Assembly: GCF_029892445.1 (NCBI RefSeq)
Contig: NZ_JARXVJ010000001.1
Location: 1,364,001 to 1,428,000, forward strand
Reading direction: 5' to 3'
Length of the DNA stretch: 64,000 nt
DNA from: Chryseobacterium sp. H1D6B
Lineage (GTDB): Bacteria > Bacteroidota > Bacteroidia > Flavobacteriales > Weeksellaceae
Below, piece after piece: positions 58,987 through 64,000 of this stretch. The notes under the pieces are model-generated. The model made no database searches and was not told the origin of the DNA. It saw nothing but the letters and a program-made list of their open reading frames with translations. The translations under genes and the position numbers were made by a program. Numbering within the stretch: the first letter of the stretch is position 1; every line of letters starts with the position of its first letter.

Positions 58987-59670
58987 TTAAGCTAATTTAA
59001 TTTCGAAATAAAATCCGGCTTCTTCCAGCTCTTTATATTTTTCCTGATTAAAGGTGAAAAGCTTACCAGGCCGGCCGCTTCCTTCTTTTTTCAATTTGTC
59101 GGTTTCATTCAGAAGTCCGTAACTCATAATCTTCTTACGGAAGTTCCTGCGGTCAATTTCCTGCCCGATAATTGTTTTATAAAGGTTTTCAAGGTCTGAA
59201 AAAGGGAATTCTTCATTAAGAAGATTGAAGCCTATAGGCTGAAACAGGATCTTTGTACGGAGTCTTTTTAATGCGGTATCAATTATACTTTGGTGGTCGA
59301 AAGCAAGCTTTGGAAGTTTATTTACACTAAACCACTGCGCATCTTCTGCATCGGAATCTGCAAAAAGATCATGATAAGACGGGTTTACAAGGCCTAAATA
59401 AGCTATAGAAACCACTCTATTCCTTGGATCTCTCCCTACGTTACCGAAAGTATAAAGCTGTTCTAAAAAATCAGGTTTTATGCCTGCTTCTTCATACAGT
59501 TCTCTTTTTACAGCATCATCAAGATTCTCATTATCTAAAACCAATCCTCCAGGCAGTGCCCATCCCCCTTTGAAAGGTTCTATCTTCCTTTTAATTAAAA
59601 GAATCTGAAGGTCCTTTTTATCAAAGTATCCGAAAATAACAGCGTCTACCGCTACTTTTATATCCTGCAT
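58987..59670 (-). CDS. nrtR: NrtR-type Nudix/winged-helix regulator
   Basis: NrtR proteins repress NAD-metabolism genes and sense ADP-ribose-type ligands through a Nudix domain. The 227-residue protein has an N-terminal Nudix domain with an intact box (G-x5-E-x7-REL-x-EE-x-GI, about residues 42-65) and a C-terminal winged helix (RNFRKKIMSYGLLNETDKLKKEG). Most studied NrtR repressors have a decayed Nudix box, so this one might also hydrolyse its ligand. It sits upstream of the NAD/ADP-ribose operon and has a matching operator at its own promoter. ATG 59670 is chosen because the operator and -7 element lie just upstream. Confidence 0.92.
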   Translation of the reverse strand: MQDIKVAVDAVIFGYFDKKDLQILLIKRKIEPFKGGWALPGGLVLDNENLDDAVKRELYEEAGIKPDFLEQLYTFGNVGRDPRNRVVSIAYLGLVNPSYHDLFADSDAEDAQWFSVNKLPKLAFDHQSIIDTALKRLRTKILFQPIGFNLLNEEFPFSDLENLYKTIIGQEIDRRNFRKKIMSYGLLNETDKLKKEGSGRPGKLFTFNQEKYKELEEAGFYFEIKLA

Positions 59671-59680
59671 AGTATAGTTT

Positions 59681-59695
59681 GCGTTATGAGTACAC
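59681..59695. promoter_or_regulatory. NrtR-type operator 4 at the nrtR promoter
   Basis: GCGTTATGAGTACAC matches GYGT-N7-ACRC. It shares its last base with the -7 element at 59695-59702, exactly as operator 2 does at the operon promoter. Confidence 0.7.
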
Positions 59696-59727
59696 AAAGT
59701 TATGCTATTTAAATGTGAATATTCAAA
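59695..59727 (-). promoter_or_regulatory. Promoter of nrtR
   Basis: The minus strand has TTTG (59724-59727) and TAACTTTG (59695-59702) with a 21-base spacer, 24 bases before ATG 59670. Confidence 0.7.
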
Positions 59728-59784
59728 TTAATTCCGGGAAAACCCCATATAGAATCCGTAAATTTACCTTTATTTATTTCAAAA

Positions 59785-59792
59785 TATGTTTG
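59785..59792 (+). promoter_or_regulatory. Promoter -7 element of the exported-protein cassette
   Basis: TATGTTTG is a perfect TAnnTTTG, 75 bases before ATG 59868. No clean -33 TTTG lies upstream. Confidence 0.5.
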
Positions 59793-59867
59793 AGCTTTGT
59801 TCTATAAAAAGGCAGTCTCCGAAAAGCCTGAACAGAGTAGGAATTTTAATTTTAAACTTATAACCCA

Positions 59868-60458
59868 ATGAAAACAAAAACGTTAGTATTAATTGGAGCC
59901 GTGGTAAGTATCGTATTTATATTTTCCCAGCTTAAACCACAGGACTATCCCTTCTACAAGGAAAATAAAAACTATGTAGTAGACAGCAACTATCTGATCA
60001 AAGATGTAAAAAAACTATCCCCAGATGATGTAAAAACCTTAATGAAATTCCAAACCACCTATAGAAGAACTTTAGGAAAAAACTATCTCGTAAATGTCAT
60101 TAACAGACAAAATATTCTACGCGGATGTCTTATGAAAGCCAATATCGACTGGACAAAATACGGCAACCTTAAAGACAGAGTTCAAGAAATATTAGCAAAA
60201 TATGGGGCGAAAGAATTAAATACAAATTATTATTCTATCCAAAACAATCAGGTGGTAACAAACGCTGTACTGCTTAAAGATAAAGACCTGGTTTCATTAA
60301 ATAAATTATCCGTAAAAGGTGCCAATGAAGTAACCATCTGCGGTGATTATATGAAATCTGTAAGAATATCAAGACTTCTAAGAGCTACAAGAATGGAGAC
60401 AAGGTTTGATCCAAAAGTGAATGTAAAAATGAATGAGATTCTAGCTCAATACAAATAA
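59868..60458 (+). CDS. Exported protein of unknown function, first gene of the SdpB-linked cassette
   Basis: The 196-residue protein starts with a signal or anchor segment (MKTKTLVLIGAVVSIVFIFSQ). The mature part is mainly polar and helical, with two Cys residues (RGCLMK, TICGD) about 70 residues apart that could form a disulfide. I recognise no family. It is separated from the next gene by a hairpin terminator, so it is likely made in larger amounts than the genes after it. In a toxin cassette this would suit the secreted product, but that is speculation. Confidence 0.8.
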   Translation: MKTKTLVLIGAVVSIVFIFSQLKPQDYPFYKENKNYVVDSNYLIKDVKKLSPDDVKTLMKFQTTYRRTLGKNYLVNVINRQNILRGCLMKANIDWTKYGNLKDRVQEILAKYGAKELNTNYYSIQNNQVVTNAVLLKDKDLVSLNKLSVKGANEVTICGDYMKSVRISRLLRATRMETRFDPKVNVKMNEILAQYK

Positions 60459-60463
60459 AAGAT

Positions 60464-60496
60464 AAAGGCTGTTTTTCAACATAAGGCAGCCTTTTT
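60464..60496 (+). terminator. Terminator inside the cassette
   Basis: AAAGGCTG (60464-60471) pairs with CAGCCTTT (60487-60494), followed by T, around a 15-base loop. It could end most transcripts after the first gene, with read-through for the next two. Confidence 0.65.
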
Positions 60497-60511
60497 CAAA
60501 AAACGAAAACA

Positions 60512-61087
60512 ATGAAAAAGAAAATTCAGTTATTGGGAATATTTGCTCTGCTGCTTTTGGTTTTTACTATTGGTGTAAAGGGAACATTTGACGGATATTA
60601 TGGTTTCTATTATGAAAACAAGCCTTATGAAAAACCTTTTGTTTACAAGGCATCAGAAAATATTATCCAGTCTCAGGCTGTAAGCATGTTTGCTTCTTAT
60701 ACGGGATTTGATACAGGATACGGCTTTTATGCCCCCAATGTTGCAAGCGATTTCGTTCTCACCTTTGAACTGAAAGATAAGAACGGAAATACCATTGATG
60801 AAAAAGCAATGCCTTCCTTTCAAAAGAAAGAAAGCATCGTAAGATATACTACCATTTTTAATTTATTTCTCGATAAAATTTCTGGTGAAAAAAATAAATT
60901 TGACAATAAATACTATCAATATTTAGATCTGATTATCAAAGAAATAGCATTAAGTGTAATGAAAAAAAATGCAAATGCTTCACAGGTAACCGCCAGATTG
61001 TATCTGTATGATTATCCAAGTATTACTGATTATAAAAAAGGAAAAAATAAAGAAGACCTTATTCTTGTCAATGAATTCAAATATTAA
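60512..61087 (+). CDS. Exported protein, possible SdpA-like partner
   Basis: The 191-residue protein has an N-terminal membrane or signal segment (MKKKIQLLGIFALLLLVFTIG) and an extracytoplasmic beta-rich part with GFDTGYGFYAPNVASDFVLTFELKD. Its position directly before an SdpB/HTTM-like gene resembles the SdpA-SdpB pairs that mature peptide toxins in other bacteria. The sequence likeness to SdpA is only suggestive (size, one membrane segment, FYAPN-like motif). Alternative: an unrelated exported partner of the membrane protein. It ends 4 bases before the start of the next gene. Confidence 0.78.
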   Translation: MKKKIQLLGIFALLLLVFTIGVKGTFDGYYGFYYENKPYEKPFVYKASENIIQSQAVSMFASYTGFDTGYGFYAPNVASDFVLTFELKDKNGNTIDEKAMPSFQKKESIVRYTTIFNLFLDKISGEKNKFDNKYYQYLDLIIKEIALSVMKKNANASQVTARLYLYDYPSITDYKKGKNKEDLILVNEFKY

Positions 61088-61091
61088 CACC

Positions 61092-62041
61092 ATGGAAAAG
61101 CTGAGCACCATTTATTTAAAAATTGAAAACTTTTTTTTGAAAAAAACAATCAGACAGAGTTTCTGAGCTTTTTCAGAATTTCTATAGGTTTAATTATTTT
61201 ACTGCATTTCACAGCAACATTAGCTGATTTTGAGGTTTTCTTTTCCAGCCAGGGAATTATTCCTCAGGACATTATGAATGTTTTCACCCCGGAATGGCTC
61301 ATTACATTTCCAAAAATTGTTAGTTTTTTTCAATCCCTTGGTATTTCTGAAGCATCAACGATTGTCATAACTAAAGTATCATTTGTTATGCTTTGTCTTT
61401 GTATTATCACTGGTTTTTATGCAAGAACAGCTTCTTTTTTATTACTCCTGCTGCAGATTGCACTGCTTAAAGGAAGTTCTTTTTTCGTGTATGGAGCTGA
61501 TTTTTTTACCAGTATGTCTTTATTTTATCTGATTCTTTTCCCTTCTGATAAAAATTTTTCTCTCAGAAATTTCTTATTCAAAAGAAAAAATCGAAATGTA
61601 AATCCAACACCTACAAAAAGATTATTTCAGATACATATCAGCATGGCGTATTTTTTCTCTGGACTCGATAAACTCTTAGGTTTCAACTGGTGGAATGGAG
61701 AATCTATCTGGAAAGCTGTCCATCTTCCCTATTCAAACAGAGATCTGAACATTGATTTTTCGTGGTTTGCGGAGCATTCTTATCTACTGGTGATCATCGG
61801 CTGGTCAACGATTATTATAGAAATCTGTTATCCATTTTTTATATGGCATAAAAAAACCCGAAGAACCTGGCTTATGCTTACTATTTCAATGCATTTAGGG
61901 ATTTCGGTGGTGCTTAATTTATACTACTTCTCAGCGATCATGATCATCTGGAACCTGACGAATTTTTACTTTGAAGAACAGCGCATACGTGTCAGAAAGG
62001 ATATAGCTATTCCTTTAAATAATGGTTTAGAAACAGCTTAA
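61092..62041 (+). pseudogene. SdpB/HTTM-like membrane protein, frameshifted near its start
   Basis: The protein has six or so membrane segments and HTTM/SdpB-type motifs (HISMAYFFSGLDKLLGFNWWNGESIW, and SMHLGISVVLNLYYFSAIM). ATG 61092 opens a frame (MEKLSTIYLKIENFF) that hits TGA after 24 codons. The main frame is open from 61127 and, before its first ATG (61274), encodes NNQTEFLSFFRISIGLIILLH, the normal first membrane helix. The two frames join if the T8 run at 61131-61138 is read as T9 (or by a -1 slip). It could be a mutation, a sequencing error or transcriptional slippage. If translated only from 61274 it would lack the first helix. Confidence 0.75.
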
Positions 62042-62063
62042 TCTTAAAATTAGTTTTAAAAAT

Positions 62064-62095
62064 AAAAAGACCGGTAAAATTTACCGGTCTTTTTT
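62064..62095. terminator. Bidirectional terminator between the cassette and lepA
   Basis: AAAAAGACCGGT (62064-62075) pairs with ACCGGTCTTTTT (62083-62094), forming a 12-bp stem with a 7-base loop and a T-run. It serves both convergent genes. Confidence 0.9.
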
Positions 62096-62099
62096 ATAC

Positions 62100-63896
62100 T
62101 TAATCGTTTAGTTTTAATACTGCCATGAACGCTGACTGCGGGACTTCTACCCTTCCAATCTGCTTCATTTTCTTCTTACCTTCTTTCTGCTTCTCCAAAA
62201 GTTTACGTTTTCTGGAAATATCTCCTCCGTAACATTTTGCAGTAACATCTTTCCTTAATGCTTTAATGGTTTCTCTTGCAATAACTTTGGCTCCTAAAGC
62301 GGCCTGAACAGCAATATCAAACTGCTGTCTAGGAATAAGTTCGCGGAGTTTTTCACACATCTTTTTACCGATGTGGTAAGCATTACTGTCATGAATCAGT
62401 GAAGAAAGTGCATCTACCATATCTCCATTGATCAGAATATCCATTTTAACCAACTTAGAAGCACGCATTCCGATAGGTGAATAATCAAATGACGCATATC
62501 CTTTTGAGATCGATTTTAGACGATCGTAAAAGTCAAAAACAACTTCTGCCAAAGGCATATTGAATGTAAGCTCTACTCTTTCTGCCGTTAAATAACTCTG
62601 GTTGACAATCTCTCCTCTTTTTTCAATACAAAGGGTCATAACAGGGCCTACAAAATCTGATTTCGTAATGATAGAAGCCTTAATAAACGGCTCTTCTACT
62701 CTGTCAAGAATTGTAGGATCCATCATTTCTGACGGGTTATTGATCAAAATTGGAGTGTCAGGCTCTCTCTTTGAATATCCATGGTATGAAACATTGGGCA
62801 CCGTAGTGATAACGTCCATATTAAATTCTCTGTCAAGACGTTCCTGAACGATTTCCATGTGAAGCATTCCTAAGAATCCGCAACGGAAACCGAAACCTAA
62901 AGCTGCTGAACTCTCCGGCTCGAAAACCAAAGAAGCGTCATTAAGTCTTAATTTTTCAAGTGAGAATCTTAATTCTTCAAAATCTTCAGATTCTATAGGA
63001 TAAATCCCGGCAAAAACCATAGGTTTTACTTCTTCAAATCCATCGATTGCCTCTGAAGCAGGATTTACAAAAGAGGTAATCGTATCACCTACTTTTACTT
63101 CCCTGGCATCTTTTATTCCAGAAATAATATATCCTACATCACCGCACTGAATTGTTTTTTTAGGAACCTGTTTTAGCTTCAACGTACCTACTTCATCAGC
63201 ACCGTATTCTTTTCCAGTAGCGAAAAATTTAATTTTCTCATTTTTGGAAATACTTCCATTTACTACTTTAAAATAAGCTTCAATTCCTCTGAAAGGATTG
63301 TAGACAGAGTCAAAAATTAGTGCCTGTAATGGTGCATCAGGATCTCCAACCGGTGCAGGAATTCTATTGACAATCTGCTCCAGCAGATCATGAACTCCTT
63401 CTCCTGTTTTCCCGGAAACTCTTAAAACATCTTCAGGCTTGCATCCTAAAAGACCAACGATCTCGTCTGTTACTTCTTCCGGATTTGCTGAAGGAAGATC
63501 TATTTTATTAAGAATAGGAATGATCTCAAGATCATTTTCTAATGCTAAGTAAAGGTTACTAATTGTCTGTGCCTGAATACTCTGTGCAGCATCTACAATA
63601 AGAAGCGCTCCCTCACAGGCAGCAATAGAACGGGAAACTTCGTAAGAAAAATCTACGTGTCCCGGTGTATCAATTAGATTTAAAATATATTTTTCTCCTT
63701 TATATTCATAATCCATCTGGATCGCATGAGATTTAATCGTAATCCCGCGCTCTTTTTCCAAATCCATATCGTCCAAAGTCTGAGACTGCAATTCTCTTTG
63801 GGTAACTGTGTTGGTATACTCTAAAAGACGATCCGCCAAAGTACTTTTACCGTGGTCAATATGTGCGATTATGCAAAAATTTCGTATGTTTTTCAT
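62100..63896 (-). CDS. lepA: Elongation factor 4 (back-translocating GTPase)
   Basis: LepA is a ribosome-bound translational GTPase related to EF-G. The 598-residue protein has G1 [15 protein letters not shown] (residues 10-24), [15 protein letters not shown] and the NKIDLP motif. The LepA-specific C-terminal domain has [25 protein letters not shown] and the final [11 protein letters not shown]. Length and motifs are standard. A promoter -7 element lies 18 bases upstream, and the gene is followed by a terminator. Confidence 0.97.
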   Translation of the reverse strand: MKNIRNFCIIAHIDHGKSTLADRLLEYTNTVTQRELQSQTLDDMDLEKERGITIKSHAIQMDYEYKGEKYILNLIDTPGHVDFSYEVSRSIAACEGALLIVDAAQSIQAQTISNLYLALENDLEIIPILNKIDLPSANPEEVTDEIVGLLGCKPEDVLRVSGKTGEGVHDLLEQIVNRIPAPVGDPDAPLQALIFDSVYNPFRGIEAYFKVVNGSISKNEKIKFFATGKEYGADEVGTLKLKQVPKKTIQCGDVGYIISGIKDAREVKVGDTITSFVNPASEAIDGFEEVKPMVFAGIYPIESEDFEELRFSLEKLRLNDASLVFEPESSAALGFGFRCGFLGMLHMEIVQERLDREFNMDVITTVPNVSYHGYSKREPDTPILINNPSEMMDPTILDRVEEPFIKASIITKSDFVGPVMTLCIEKRGEIVNQSYLTAERVELTFNMPLAEVVFDFYDRLKSISKGYASFDYSPIGMRASKLVKMDILINGDMVDALSSLIHDSNAYHIGKKMCEKLRELIPRQQFDIAVQAALGAKVIARETIKALRKDVTAKCYGGDISRKRKLLEKQKEGKKKMKQIGRVEVPQSAFMAVLKLND

Positions 63897-63914
63897 TTAA
63901 GAACTTGTAATTTG

Positions 63915-63922
63915 CAAAGATA
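63915..63922 (-). promoter_or_regulatory. Promoter -7 element of lepA
   Basis: The minus strand reads TATCTTTG, a perfect TAnnTTTG, 18 bases before the lepA start codon. A terminator for the preceding gene lies just upstream of it. Confidence 0.6.
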
Positions 63923-63927
63923 AAAAA

Positions 63928-63948
63928 AAGAGAGACATTATCTCTCTT
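63928..63948 (-). terminator. Terminator of the gene beyond the right edge
   Basis: On the minus strand AAGAGAGA and TCTCTCTT form an 8-bp stem with a 5-base loop, followed by a T-run. Confidence 0.75.
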
Positions 63949-63965
63949 AATTTTATGGTGTTAAA

Positions 63966-64000
63966 TTATTTTATAAATACATAAGATCCGGTTAAAGAAT
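63966..64000 (-). CDS. Possible 3' end of a minus-strand gene (partial)
   Basis: One minus-strand frame reads SLTGSYVFIK then TAA at 63966-63968, ending 18 bases before a terminator hairpin. This is what the last codons of a gene running in from the right would look like. Ten codons are too few to name a family. Confidence 0.35.
   Translation of the reverse strand, partial: SLTGSYVFIK

Noticed and set aside
61124-61148. Programmed -1 ribosomal frameshift at A7 in the SdpB/HTTM-like gene
   Set aside because: The A7 run could allow slipping, but I see no clear downstream stimulatory structure. The T8 run upstream explains the join at least as well, so I report only the frameshift, not a programmed mechanism.
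1-64000. CRISPR arrays, insertion sequences, prophage or replication origin
   Set aside because: Reading through the window I saw no regularly spaced repeats, transposase or integrase genes, phage structural genes, or dnaA-box cluster.

Overview
The window is a 64 kb piece of an AT-rich chromosome from the phylum Bacteroidota, most likely a Chryseobacterium-like member of the Flavobacteriia (Weeksellaceae). The evidence is the flavobacterial murD-ftsW-murG-murC-ftsQ-ftsA-ftsZ order, a type IX secretion sorting domain, a GLPGLI protein, TonB-dependent receptors with carboxypeptidase-like N-termini, and repeated promoters with the Bacteroidota -7 element TAnnTTTG. No phage, insertion sequence or CRISPR array was seen.

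Layout. 1-10.3 kb: cell division and peptidoglycan operon (murD cut by the window edge, through ftsZ), then yqeY. 10.7-12.8 kb: a bacilliredoxin and a GH3-family enzyme. 12.8-18.2 kb (minus): mutL, a rhomboid protease, two tandem endonuclease/phosphatase-fold membrane proteins and two lipoproteins. 18.4-22.0 kb (minus): a DUF1275 protein, a stress-protein-like protein and a two-component system. 22.1-31.1 kb (plus): an HTH-cupin regulator, then a five-gene operon apparently for phosphonate or organophosphate scavenging. 31.5-33.3 kb (minus): a cold-shock operon with a DEAD protein that has lost its second RecA domain. 33.5-35.0 kb: an acyl-CoA dehydrogenase. 35.3-35.7 kb: three tRNA genes with promoter and terminator. 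35.7-46.6 kb: a DUF3127 protein, aat, an EamA transporter, a TPR protein, a Crp-type regulator with an oxidoreductase, glmM, feoAB with a small Cys-tailed protein, a GLPGLI protein and a DinB protein. 46.7-52.3 kb: an outer-membrane barrel protein, a JmjC-type protein and an M14 peptidase. 52.5-59.7 kb (minus): an NAD/ADP-ribose operon. 59.9-62.0 kb: a three-gene cassette ending in a frameshifted SdpB/HTTM-like gene. 62.1-63.9 kb: lepA.

The most interesting system is the 52.5-59.7 kb operon. Nine co-directional genes (SPFH protein, NAD-kinase-like protein, a small family often labelled ADP-ribosylation/crystallin J1, a PARG-like TIGR02452 protein, DUF4291, macrodomain, sirtuin, Tpt1/KptA, PPP-type phosphoesterase) follow an NrtR-type Nudix/winged-helix regulator. 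I found four copies of a 15-bp operator (GYGT-N7-ACRC). One copy sits immediately downstream of the -7 element at the regulator's own promoter, and another at the operon promoter, in the same register. This points to a self-regulated NAD+/ADP-ribose regulon. Its DUF4291 gene has an in-frame stop near its likely true start.

Other notable points are an iron-type palindrome in the feoAB promoter, the single-RecA-domain DEAD protein behind a leader with a 25-codon ORF, and a homopolymer frameshift in the SdpB/HTTM-like gene.
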